DNA from: Paenibacillus sp. LS1
GTDB lineage: Bacteria; Bacillota; Bacilli; Paenibacillales; Paenibacillaceae
Assembly: GCF_026013365.1 (NCBI RefSeq)
Contig: NZ_JAPDOE010000002.1
Location: forward strand, 558,001 to 622,000
Length of the DNA stretch: 64,000 bases
Direction: 5' to 3'
In this document: in pieces, positions 9,585-18,087 of the stretch
Layout of the letters: each line of letters starts with the position of its first letter
Position numbering within the stretch: position 1 is the first letter of the stretch
Program-made: the position numbers and the translations under genes
The notes under the pieces: generated by a model
Told to the model about the DNA's origin: nothing
What the model saw: only the letters and a program-made list of their open reading frames with translations
Databases searched by the model: none

Positions 9585-9628
9585 TTGGTTACCCTTTCAT
9601 TATAGGCTGACCAGGCCTTTGAGCCTAT
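9585..9628 (-). promoter_or_regulatory. Candidate promoter, dyad and cre-like site before binding protein
   Basis: On the minus strand a TATAAT (9599-9604) lies 35 bp upstream of the binding-protein start; no good -35 box is seen, as expected for an activator-dependent promoter. A perfect 7-bp inverted repeat ATAGGCT/AGCCTAT (9602-9608 and 9622-9628), centred on AGGCCT, covers the -35 zone. ATGAAAGGGTAACCAA (9585-9600) matches the cre consensus at 14 of 16 positions but has GG at the central CG. The dyad may be an operator for the adjacent response regulator; this is inference. Confidence 0.4.
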
Positions 9629-9686
9629 GATACGAAATCAAGATTTCTGCACCTTTGCCAACCTATATTCTGGAATGTTGTTGAAA

Positions 9687-11324
9687 TTATGCCTGATCCC
9701 GAAATTCATTGGGTGTCATGCCATAATGCTTTTTGAACATTTTGCTGAAATATTGCGGATTTTGATAGCCGAGCTCACTCGTAATCTCGTATATTTTTTT
9801 GTTGCTATTCTTAAGCAGATATAGAGCCCGCTCCATGCGCATACGAATCATATAATCCCCAAGACCTTCCCCCGTCTCTGCCTTGTAAATCTTCGATAGA
9901 TATACAGGGTGCAAATATACCTTGTCCGCAATCATCTTCACCGACAGATCCTGTCCAGTATCTCTAGTCACCAGTTCCTGAACCTGCTTGATCACATGTC
10001 TGCGGCTCTGCACACCTTCCTGATCAGACAATTCTTCCTGAAGTTTCGCCAGCATCTCGGTTGCCCATCGCCGCAGCTTCTCAGGAGACTGAATTAACTG
10101 ATGAGCAAGGAGCAGATCGAATCCCGCATGATCAATCTCATGTACCAGATGTCCCTGTTTATGGGCGATGTACATAAATGCATTGGTTACGGACAGATAC
10201 ATCTCATACACATGTTCTCTCGACAAACGTACTTGTTCCGCTGCATCAAAGACCGTGTTCAGCTTGCGTGCTGCCGCTTCCCATTGCTTGGTCTCAAGCA
10301 ATTGCGGAAGTACAGGCGGCTTGTACAGCTCTTCGAGCGCCTGCGTCGCATCATTGTCGGGTCGTTTACTAAGTGCCTGATCCATGTCCATGTATATAAT
10401 CTGGTGTTCTTCCGGTCCGGAAAGGACAAGGGAACCCAGACTTTTTCTATACGCTGCTGTCAACTCATTAAAGGGAAATGATGGTGTAACCACCATGGAC
10501 AGATCTCCCTGCAGATATCGAATAACATGCTCACGGAAGGTTTCAGCAGAGATCCTCAACGTTTCCAAGTTCATCTGTGGAGCTTCAATCTGTCCCTGAC
10601 TCTGTAAAAACATAACCAGACACTCGTGGGGTCCGCGACCAAACCACACGTTAAATTGCTCTCCGAGCACTTCCTCCGCTATATTACCTACAGCAAAATC
10701 CATTAGATCAAGGGATTGCTGGTCCATTGACGAGAAGCGTCCCGTAAGGCGAATCAGCATCATCACTGCCGATTGTTCGGGATCAATATGGATCTCATAT
10801 TGTTGCAGTTGTTCCCGGAGTGCCCGCGCCGTTATCTCACGACCAAGCAGCAGATCATGCATGAGATTTTCCCGTAAAATCTTATAGTCAGACTTCCGGC
10901 TGTATAAGAGCCGGTGATATTTATCGAATTCATCCCACTCATCGCGAAGAGATGTGATGGCTGCTGAGACCGATCCCATAAACTCATCATCGTTAACGGG
11001 TTTGAGGATATAATCCGCTGCCTGCAATTGAATGGCTTTCTTCGCATAAGCAAAATCACTGTGACCCGTCAGCAAGATACAGCGAATATGAGACCAGCGC
11101 TTACTCACCTCTGCAATCAGATCCAGTCCCGACATACCAGGCATTCGAATATCCGTGACTACGATGTCTACTGCATTTTCCTCCATAATCTCTAATGCTT
11201 CCTTACCGGAAGCTGCACGCAGCACGGTCGTTACCCCAAGTTCTCCCCAGGGGATCGTGAGTTCCAGACTTTCTGTTACATACGTTTCATCATCTACCAG
11301 CAGTATATCTATCAAGCTCGTCAC
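9687..11324 (-). CDS. Two-component response regulator, YesN/AraC type
   Basis: A 545-residue regulator. An N-terminal receiver domain (about 1-125) has the acidic pair in LLVDDE, phospho-acceptor Asp58 in VTDIRMPG and the Lys in YILKP. A long linker of unknown fold follows, then a C-terminal AraC-type double helix-turn-helix (about 440-545) with the typical YFSKMFKKHYGMTPNEFR ending. It is encoded 63 bp after its kinase and 123 bp before the galactan transporter genes, which it most likely activates when the kinase senses the sugar or the loaded binding protein. Target control is inferred from gene order. Confidence 0.92.
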   Translation of the reverse strand: MTSLIDILLVDDETYVTESLELTIPWGELGVTTVLRAASGKEALEIMEENAVDIVVTDIRMPGMSGLDLIAEVSKRWSHIRCILLTGHSDFAYAKKAIQLQAADYILKPVNDDEFMGSVSAAITSLRDEWDEFDKYHRLLYSRKSDYKILRENLMHDLLLGREITARALREQLQQYEIHIDPEQSAVMMLIRLTGRFSSMDQQSLDLMDFAVGNIAEEVLGEQFNVWFGRGPHECLVMFLQSQGQIEAPQMNLETLRISAETFREHVIRYLQGDLSMVVTPSFPFNELTAAYRKSLGSLVLSGPEEHQIIYMDMDQALSKRPDNDATQALEELYKPPVLPQLLETKQWEAAARKLNTVFDAAEQVRLSREHVYEMYLSVTNAFMYIAHKQGHLVHEIDHAGFDLLLAHQLIQSPEKLRRWATEMLAKLQEELSDQEGVQSRRHVIKQVQELVTRDTGQDLSVKMIADKVYLHPVYLSKIYKAETGEGLGDYMIRMRMERALYLLKNSNKKIYEITSELGYQNPQYFSKMFKKHYGMTPNEFRDQA

Positions 11325-11387
11325 TCCCTATCTCGTTCGTTCTACATTGGATTCTATTTTTCAACATGCTCTACACGTTCCAGATGT

Positions 11388-13142
11388 TTACTCTTCGTTC
11401 TCTAGAAGATACTCCTGCTCGGCAGGCCACGTCAGTGTAACGCGTAATCCACCAAGTTCCGATTCCGTTATATCAAGCCCTGCTTGCTCCCCATATCGAA
11501 GCTGGAGTCTCTGATTCACATTCCACAGGCCACAGCCCATCTCCTGATCCATTGTTCCCCTGAGCTTACTCAGGAGTGCCTCACGCGCCTCCTGCGTCAT
11601 GCCTTGCCCATCATCTTCTACGACAAGAACCATGACACCGCCCTGTTTTTCCCCGGATACTCTTATTTCTCCAGCTTCTGCATCTGCTTCAATACCGTGA
11701 ATCACCGCATTCTCCACCAGTGGCTGCACGATCAGCGGCGGTACTTCCTGTCTCAGCATCTCTTCGGACAGATCAAGCTTGTAATGAATGCGGTCCATAC
11801 GCATCCGTTGGATCTCCAGATAACAGCTGACAAATTCAATCTCCTCTGTCAACGGCACCACGTCCCGTTCCTGTCTTGTTGTATACCGATAATATCGCGA
11901 GAGATTATGCGACATCGCTACAACGGCGTCCATGCGCTTCAGCTTCGCCATACTCGTAATGAAAGAGAAACAATTATAGAAGAAGTGCGGGTTAATCTGC
12001 GATTGCAGCTGCTTCAATCGGGCTTCACGCACATGAATCTGTTCCAGATAAACGTGTTCAAACAACTGCTGGATCTGCTCCACCATCAAGTTGAACCGTT
12101 CAGACAGGAAACTGAATTCATTGCGGCCCTTTGGCTTAATCCTCACGGAATAATCTTCCTGCTTCAATCGCTGGAACCCACGAATGAGTTGTTTCACTGG
12201 CACCTGCACCTGAACATATAACAAGTACGCCACACCGAAACTCATCAGCAACAAACAAATCATGGAAGAATAAAACAACATGTTCGATTGATGAATAGGC
12301 TTCAAAATATCTGATAGAGGCATATAGTCCACCAAATACCAGCCTGTTGTGCTGGATTTCACAGTGTTGACCATGTAGGGCTCATCCCCGATCACCACCG
12401 TACGGTTATCCACATCCTGAAGTTTATGGATGGATAGTTCTTCCATCAACTGATTCGTTAATGAACGATCTGAAGTCCGGTTATAGATAACCCCCGATTC
12501 TTCACGGAAATAGAAGGGATCATGCCTGCCATCGTCCTTGAATTTGTCGAGCATATCCCGAATATTGTCACTATCAAACTCCAGTTTAATAATCGTTTCC
12601 GCATTATTAGCCGGGTCTTTAATACCGTATGGAGATACCGTAATCCAGCTAAACATGAACCGATCATCTTCCCCATCCTGAATTTTGCGTACATCCCAGC
12701 CGGAACTGATATTTTCCCTTAGCGCTTCTTTATCGTAAGAACGTGCGTCCCTTTCGGAAACCACCCTGCCCAGCGAAGGGGAATACAGATATAACTTTGT
12801 CGCCCAATTGGATGAACTCTCCTGAATACTCAGCTTATTCTGAATACGCTTAACCAAATTAATAGCATCTAGATCAAAATATTTACTATCCGCATAAATT
12901 CTCCGGAAGCTCGCAATATCAGGATCATGGATGAGCAGATTCGGCCATGAGGATAACAGCTCAATGTGTGTGTTCACCTGATTCTGGAAAAATTCAAGCT
13001 GGTTGCTATTGGATCGATTCAACTCATCTCTGAGAACAGCTGTCGTTTTGTGATTGGAGTACCAGTACAGAAGCACAACTGGAATTAGCATAATCAGAAT
13101 TAGAATGACCATTTTGGAAAACAGGTTTGTCCGATATGACAT
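11388..13142 (-). CDS. Sensor histidine kinase, YesM type
   Basis: A 584-residue membrane kinase. TM1 is at about 10-28, a large extracellular sensing domain spans about 30-285, TM2 is at about 289-310 and a HAMP domain follows. The phospho-acceptor is His386 in QSQINPHFFYN, the sequence of the His_kinase/LytS-like family. The C-terminal ATPase domain has PPLIVQPLVENAVIHG (N box) and VEDDGQGM (G1 box). It pairs with the regulator encoded next and probably senses galactan products outside the cell. The ATG at 13142 follows AGGTGAGATGAAAAG. Confidence 0.92.
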   Translation of the reverse strand: MSYRTNLFSKMVILILIMLIPVVLLYWYSNHKTTAVLRDELNRSNSNQLEFFQNQVNTHIELLSSWPNLLIHDPDIASFRRIYADSKYFDLDAINLVKRIQNKLSIQESSSNWATKLYLYSPSLGRVVSERDARSYDKEALRENISSGWDVRKIQDGEDDRFMFSWITVSPYGIKDPANNAETIIKLEFDSDNIRDMLDKFKDDGRHDPFYFREESGVIYNRTSDRSLTNQLMEELSIHKLQDVDNRTVVIGDEPYMVNTVKSSTTGWYLVDYMPLSDILKPIHQSNMLFYSSMICLLLMSFGVAYLLYVQVQVPVKQLIRGFQRLKQEDYSVRIKPKGRNEFSFLSERFNLMVEQIQQLFEHVYLEQIHVREARLKQLQSQINPHFFYNCFSFITSMAKLKRMDAVVAMSHNLSRYYRYTTRQERDVVPLTEEIEFVSCYLEIQRMRMDRIHYKLDLSEEMLRQEVPPLIVQPLVENAVIHGIEADAEAGEIRVSGEKQGGVMVLVVEDDGQGMTQEAREALLSKLRGTMDQEMGCGLWNVNQRLQLRYGEQAGLDITESELGGLRVTLTWPAEQEYLLENEE

Positions 13143-13180
13143 CTTTTCATCTCACCTTGTCTTTATTTGTCGTGACATTA

Positions 13181-13260
13181 ATTGTAATGATGTAAGCGGT
13201 AAAGACAAACTATTTTTTTGAGACAAACTGATTCCCATTATCTAGCGTAAGCGTTACCAA
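13181..13260 (-). promoter_or_regulatory. Candidate promoter, direct repeats and cre-like site before kinase 1
   Basis: On the minus strand TTGTCT (13203-13208) and TACAAT (13181-13186) are 16 bp apart, a plausible sigma-A promoter 40 bp before the kinase gene. AGTTTGTCT occurs twice (13203-13211 and 13221-13229), 18 bp apart, at and above the -35 box, as a regulator site might. TTGGTAACGCTTACGC (13245-13260) resembles cre at 13 of 16 positions. All are pattern matches only. The rest of the 302-bp gap 13143-13444 holds a terminator at its far end. Confidence 0.4.
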
Positions 13261-13317
13261 TTGTAGGGGGAAGGAGACAAAACCAATATTTCTGCACTAA
13301 TTACAACTTCCACGCAC

Positions 13318-13344
13318 AAAAAGAGCGGACGATTAGCCCGCTCT
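13318..13344 (-). terminator. Terminator after the 238-residue membrane protein gene
   Basis: On the minus strand AGAGCGG and CCGCTCT form a 7-bp stem with a 9-nt loop, followed by TTTTT. It lies 100 bp beyond the stop at 13445. Confidence 0.65.
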
Positions 13345-13444
13345 CGATCAGATTTCAACACATATCTTTGATCTTTCTATTCAAAATAAACCTTATTCTA
13401 CTTCTGTTTATGTAATCATTCTGTTTCTTCTATTCATCAATCAA

Positions 13445-14161
13445 CTATGGAATATCGTAATCAAATACTGTATTCACTCCATCCACGCCTACATCCAGCA
13501 CAATATCCATAAGTTTTCCACTGACGAGCAGAGGCGATTCTGCTTTCCCGTAAAACTCCAACTTGCCTGTAAATGTTCCATGGCTTTCGATCTCAATATG
13601 TACTGGCCTTAACTGTACAGACTGCAAGGCTTCCAATAGTGGGTCGTCCTTAAACTTATAACTGCGCCCGAGATCAGGCAATAGCACAGCGGATACGGCA
13701 TCCCTGCCGTAATTTTTGAGCGTCAGATCACAGCTTGCTCTAGTCTCACCCGTTTTCAGCACATTATAAGAACAGGAGCTTGTGTTCTGTACATAGGATA
13801 CACCTTCAATGCCGCTAGCTCCCCACTTGGCTATATACATGAATTTATCCGTCATGTACGAATAACTGAGAACGATAGCGAGAACTACGATGGCTAACCC
13901 TTTCGCAAGACCCGGGAACGACTTCCCAATCTCTTTGCGAGTAAGGTAGAATCCACACGCGAAGATCCCCAATCCGAGGAAAAGTGTGATATGAACACCA
14001 CTCAAGTAAGATGTAGTATACGGTGATATACCTATTGCTGACAGCATGGTATCTCCAACAGAAAAACCAAGATGGTGGTTAAATGTAAAGATGATTGCAA
14101 AAAGCAATAAAGCCCCAGAGAACACAAGTCTGGTTCTCGACACACGAACACCCCCAATCAA
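13445..14161 (-). CDS. Membrane protein of unknown function
   Basis: A protein of up to 238 residues that I do not recognise. Three hydrophobic segments are predicted at about 10-27, 54-72 and 84-100, then a C-terminal soluble domain of about 135 residues, probably outside the cell. This has two cysteines (in SSCSYN and ASCDLTL) that could form a disulfide, and beta-rich sequence. It is flanked by terminators on both sides and is a single-gene unit between locus 1 and locus 2. The start is uncertain: the first codon at 14161 and a GTG five codons later are both possible. No function is proposed. Confidence 0.65.
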   Translation of the reverse strand: MIGGVRVSRTRLVFSGALLLFAIIFTFNHHLGFSVGDTMLSAIGISPYTTSYLSGVHITLFLGLGIFACGFYLTRKEIGKSFPGLAKGLAIVVLAIVLSYSYMTDKFMYIAKWGASGIEGVSYVQNTSSCSYNVLKTGETRASCDLTLKNYGRDAVSAVLLPDLGRSYKFKDDPLLEALQSVQLRPVHIEIESHGTFTGKLEFYGKAESPLLVSGKLMDIVLDVGVDGVNTVFDYDIP

Positions 14162-14224
14162 CCACCTGATTATATCATATTTTTCCTAATTATGATTAAC
14201 AATCCAAATCAAAAAAATAACAAT

Positions 14225-14262
14225 AAAAAAAGAACGTCATCGGTTGTTCACCGAAAACGTCC
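14225..14262 (-). terminator. Terminator after locus 2
   Basis: On the minus strand GGACGT and TCGGT pair with ACCGA and ACGTTC around a 2x2 internal loop, followed by seven T. It lies 65 bp past the stop of the binding-protein gene that ends locus 2. Confidence 0.7.
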
Positions 14263-14326
14263 TCCATATTTACCGCTGACAAGAGCTTGTAGTAACACAA
14301 GTCTCTCTGTCATGGCTGACGATCAT

Positions 14327-15856
14327 TTATTGCTTAGCCAAGAATGCATCGAGTTGTTCTTGTTTGGCAGCAATAATTTTATCAATGCCCGCTGCTTTCA
14401 ATTTTTCCAAATATTTCGGGATCATCTCATTTGGATCAACGGCGCCCGATGTCATACCCGGCTTGAACTGTTTGTTCACGTTGTTGACCGCCGCAATTTC
14501 ATTTTTGACAGATTGGCTATTGAATGTAAAGCCCAGTGCTGGAGACTTCACACCTTTGGCGTTAAACTCTTTGAACTTTTCCCATTTCTGCGGATCTTCA
14601 TTATCCCATAGGAAGTTCAGGAACTGGTTACCCAGTTGCCACTGTGCACCTGGATTGTAGGTACGACTGTTGGCATCAACGCCGTCAGGAAGAGCAATGA
14701 TATTATCCTGTCCGTCTTTTTTTACATAATGTGTACCTTCAATACCGAAGTTCAGCAAGTTGTTAATTTCCTTGTCGGAATGCAACAGGTTAATGACCTG
14801 CATCGCTTTCTCCGGTTGCTCGGAAGAACGGGAGATCGCGAGCATCGCTCCAGAAGCATCACCCGTCGTAATGGTCGGCTGTGTCATCTCAATCTGAGTC
14901 AGTGGGAAACCCACATACCCTTCTTCTTCTTTATCCTTGCCTGGCTTCATGCCATCCGTCCAGAGGAATGCTTTTCCAGCCTTCGCTTGGTCTTTCGGGA
15001 ACACATTGGAAGTCGCAGCATCACTGTTGATATATCCCGCTTGATACCATTTGCGAGCGAGTTCAGCCGCTTCTTTGAATTCAGGGGTCTCCACTTCATT
15101 CAGCACCGTTGTTCCGCCTGCTGTTTTGGAGATGACTCCAGGTACGGAAGCATCCCCGAGATAATCCCAATCCAGATTCTCCAACAGCCCGTTACCATTG
15201 GTATTGGACATATAGAATGGTGTAATCGCTGGCTCGTTTTCCTTGATTGTTTTGAGCAGCGGCTCCAGATCAGCCCAAGTCTTTACAGCTGTCAGGTCCA
15301 GCTTATACTTGTCAGCCAGATCTTTCCGTACCAACACACCACGTGTGGCAGCGAGTTCCTTATTTGTAGGAACACCGTAGTTCACGCCATCCACCTGGGA
15401 ACCTTCCAGAAAGGCAGGGTCCAGGTTTTTCTTGATATCCTGACCATGTGCATCAAGCAGATCATTCAGTGGCAAGAATGCGCCTTTAGCTACATTCACT
15501 GTGTAGTTCTGCCAAGCCGCTGTGAAGATAATGTCTGATTTTTCGCCCGAGGAGATCATGAGATTCAGCTTGTTATCCCACTGTCCCCAGTCAATCGCAT
15601 TGATTTTGAGCGTAGCCCCGATCTTCGGTTCCATCTTCTTGTTGATCTCGGCTTCCACCAGAGCGACATCCTTCTGTGGTGTCCCTGGGTAGAACAGCGT
15701 CACTTCATAGGGCTTGCCTCCGCCCTCACTTGCTCCTCCGCCTTCGGCTGCAGGTGTTGTTGTTCCACCTTTGTCTGATGAGCAAGCTGCCAGCACCAGG
15801 CTCAGCGCCATAACCGTTGCCATCATGCGTGACCATACCTTTAATGATCTAACCAA
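14327..15856 (-). CDS. Extracellular solute-binding lipoprotein (locus 2)
   Basis: A 509-residue CUT1-type binding lipoprotein. The start is taken as TTG at 15854-15856 because AGGAGGGG lies 5 bp upstream; an earlier in-frame ATG at 15874 would put that ribosome site inside the gene. The resulting signal peptide is short and ends in the lipobox LAAC with Cys25, then a Gly/Ser/Glu-rich linker. It is the last gene of locus 2 behind two permeases. There is no glycosidase in the locus, so the substrate cannot be assigned. Confidence 0.9.
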   Translation of the reverse strand: MVRSLKVWSRMMATVMALSLVLAACSSDKGGTTTPAAEGGGASEGGGKPYEVTLFYPGTPQKDVALVEAEINKKMEPKIGATLKINAIDWGQWDNKLNLMISSGEKSDIIFTAAWQNYTVNVAKGAFLPLNDLLDAHGQDIKKNLDPAFLEGSQVDGVNYGVPTNKELAATRGVLVRKDLADKYKLDLTAVKTWADLEPLLKTIKENEPAITPFYMSNTNGNGLLENLDWDYLGDASVPGVISKTAGGTTVLNEVETPEFKEAAELARKWYQAGYINSDAATSNVFPKDQAKAGKAFLWTDGMKPGKDKEEEGYVGFPLTQIEMTQPTITTGDASGAMLAISRSSEQPEKAMQVINLLHSDKEINNLLNFGIEGTHYVKKDGQDNIIALPDGVDANSRTYNPGAQWQLGNQFLNFLWDNEDPQKWEKFKEFNAKGVKSPALGFTFNSQSVKNEIAAVNNVNKQFKPGMTSGAVDPNEMIPKYLEKLKAAGIDKIIAAKQEQLDAFLAKQ

Positions 15857-15989
15857 TTGAACCCCTCCTGTCATGTGTTGAACCGTACAGCCAATTGCCC
15901 CAATTCACAAAATAAACCCATAGCAGCTTCTATATATGCCCTTTCAGTCCATCTTCATTTACCTTGCCCACTCCGCTAACCGGCCAGAG

Positions 15990-16898
15990 TTATCCCTTCA
16001 CAGCGCCAACCGTAAGACCTTTGATGAAATACCGCTGGAAGAATGGATATGCCAGTACAATTGGACCAATACCGACTACAGCCATCGCCATTTGCAGTGT
16101 TTTGTTCGGCAGATTCAGCAATCCACCCTGCGACGAAATCTGTGAAGAGACGTTGGAGTTGGTTGTTAGATATTGAATATCGAGCAGCGTCCGGTACATA
16201 AGGTACTGAAGGCTGATCGTCCGGTTATCCGATATAAAAATCATGCTAAGGTACCAGTCATTCCAGTAATTCAGTGTACTGAACAACGCGACGGTTGCCA
16301 TTACCGGAAGGGAGAGCGGGAGCACGATACGTGTAAACGTTCTCAATTCTCCTGCACCATCAATTCGAGCCGATTCCAGAATGGATACCGGTATGGAGTT
16401 CGCGAAGAATGTACGCATGACCAGTACGAAGAATGGGGATAGCAGTAGCGGCATAATGAGTGCCAGTATGGAGTTTTTCAGATCCAATACGTTGACATAG
16501 ACTAGGTACCAAGGTACCAGACCCCCATTGAATAACATCGTGAAGAAGATGAAAAAGGCAAACCAGCCACGATATGGCAAATCTCTCCGCGAGAGCGGAT
16601 ACGCATACAGTGCAGTCAGCGCCACACTTGTAATGGTACCTACGACGGTAACGATAAAGGAGATACCATATGAATGGAGGATCTGATCCATATCTCTGAA
16701 CAAAAATTCATAGGCCGTTAGGCTGAACTTCTCTGGAATAAGCTTATACCCATTTGCAATAACTGTTGTCTCGTCCGAGAATGAGATAGCGAAGACAAGC
16801 AGGATCGGCACGACACAGGCAATGGCGTAGAATAGAAACATCGCATGAATAACGGATGCGGAACGCTTCGATACGGCTAGTGGATCACGTGATTTCAC
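15990..16898 (-). CDS. Sugar ABC transporter permease (locus 2, MalG/LplC type)
   Basis: A CUT1 permease of about 302 residues with six hydrophobic segments, the EAA loop LESARIDGAGELRTFTRI followed by VLPLS, and the usual end KGLTVGAVKG. The start is uncertain: GTG at 16898 lies 10 bp past an AGGAGG, whereas an upstream in-frame TTG at 16919 precedes that ribosome site and overlaps the stop of the other permease. The GTG is preferred. The tight spacing indicates translational coupling with the upstream permease. Confidence 0.88.
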   Translation of the reverse strand: MKSRDPLAVSKRSASVIHAMFLFYAIACVVPILLVFAISFSDETTVIANGYKLIPEKFSLTAYEFLFRDMDQILHSYGISFIVTVVGTITSVALTALYAYPLSRRDLPYRGWFAFFIFFTMLFNGGLVPWYLVYVNVLDLKNSILALIMPLLLSPFFVLVMRTFFANSIPVSILESARIDGAGELRTFTRIVLPLSLPVMATVALFSTLNYWNDWYLSMIFISDNRTISLQYLMYRTLLDIQYLTTNSNVSSQISSQGGLLNLPNKTLQMAMAVVGIGPIVLAYPFFQRYFIKGLTVGAVKG

Positions 16899-16915
16899 AG
16901 CTGACTTGCCTCCTC

Positions 16916-17902
16916 TCAAAATAATGCATTATCTTTATCCATCCGCCTAACGATGGTATTGGATACAAGAACCAGCACGAATCCAACGATTGCTTGATAC
17001 AGACCCGCTGCGGATGACATCCCGATATCTCCACCGATAAGGAACGTTCGATATACATAGGTATCCAGTACATTCGTTACAGGGAAGAGTGCTCCCGACT
17101 CCAGTGGAACCTGATAGAACAGACTGAAGTCTGCATAGAAAATACGGCCTATTTGCAATAACGTCATAATCACGATCAATGGTACGAGAAATGGAACGGT
17201 GATGAAGCGTATCTGGTGCCACTTGGTTGCTCCATCGAGCACAGCAGCTTCATAATATTCTTCATCAATCCCCACGACAGCTGCCAGATAGATGACGGCA
17301 TAATATCCGATATTCTTCCACGTGTTCACCAGCGGCAAAATATAAGGCCAATACTTCGGCTCGGAATACCAGTCGACCGGCTGACCGCCAAACATCGGCA
17401 GAATAGTAGAGTTCATGAATCCCGAATCCTTACCCAGGAAAGCCAATACCAGATAACTGACCACAATCATGGACAGGAAATACGGCAATAACATAAGCGA
17501 TTGATACAACTTGGACATCGCCTTGTTCTTCACTTCATTGAGCAGAATAGCAAGCCCGACACCTACAAAGAGATTGAGTGCAATAAACACAGTGTTGTAC
17601 GCGATTGTATTCCGGGTAATTTCCCATGCATCACTGGTGGAGAACAAATACTTGAAATTGTCCCATCCACTCCAAGGGCTCCCCCAAATACCATCAGCAT
17701 AGTTTACATTTTTGAATGCGATCAGAACGCCGAACATCGGCATATAGTTGTTCACCAGCAGAAACAGTACGCCTGGCAAGAACATGAGATACAGCACCTT
17801 GAATTTGCCAAGATTGTGCCACACAGACTTGCGCTTTCGGACTGTTTCTCCCGGTATTTCCGATATCCGTACTCCCTTACCCGCCTGGGGTTGTGTCTTC
17901 AT
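16916..17902 (-). CDS. Sugar ABC transporter permease (locus 2, LplB type)
   Basis: A 328-residue CUT1 permease. A cytoplasmic N-terminal tail of about 35 residues is followed by six membrane segments, LPYFLSMIVVSYLV, and the EAA loop YEAAVLDGATKWHQIRFI. It is the first transporter gene of locus 2, 185 bp after the response-regulator gene, with a terminator in between, so it needs its own promoter in 17903-18050, where I see no convincing -35/-10 pair. An activator-dependent promoter is plausible. Confidence 0.9.
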   Translation of the reverse strand: MKTQPQAGKGVRISEIPGETVRKRKSVWHNLGKFKVLYLMFLPGVLFLLVNNYMPMFGVLIAFKNVNYADGIWGSPWSGWDNFKYLFSTSDAWEITRNTIAYNTVFIALNLFVGVGLAILLNEVKNKAMSKLYQSLMLLPYFLSMIVVSYLVLAFLGKDSGFMNSTILPMFGGQPVDWYSEPKYWPYILPLVNTWKNIGYYAVIYLAAVVGIDEEYYEAAVLDGATKWHQIRFITVPFLVPLIVIMTLLQIGRIFYADFSLFYQVPLESGALFPVTNVLDTYVYRTFLIGGDIGMSSAAGLYQAIVGFVLVLVSNTIVRRMDKDNALF

Positions 17903-18050
17903 AACTTGTTCTCCCTCACTCCTCTTGAATTCTTCCTCAGGATGAAGCTCCGTTGTGGCTCCTGTGGTTCAAGTATACGGCGAGACGAGGAAGACCTCTA
18001 TCTGCTGTGGTGACCTGTTGACTTATCAAATTATGACTTTAGTACCAAAA

Positions 18051-18082
18051 TAAACAAAACAAAAGGCGCAGCATACTGCGCC
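18051..18082 (-). terminator. Terminator between regulator 2 and the transporter genes
   Basis: On the minus strand GGCGCAG-TATG-CTGCGCC forms a perfect 7-bp stem followed by TTTTGTTTTGTTT, 5 bp past the stop of the response regulator. It separates the kinase/regulator transcript from the transporter transcript. Confidence 0.85.
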
Positions 18083-18087
18083 ATGAG

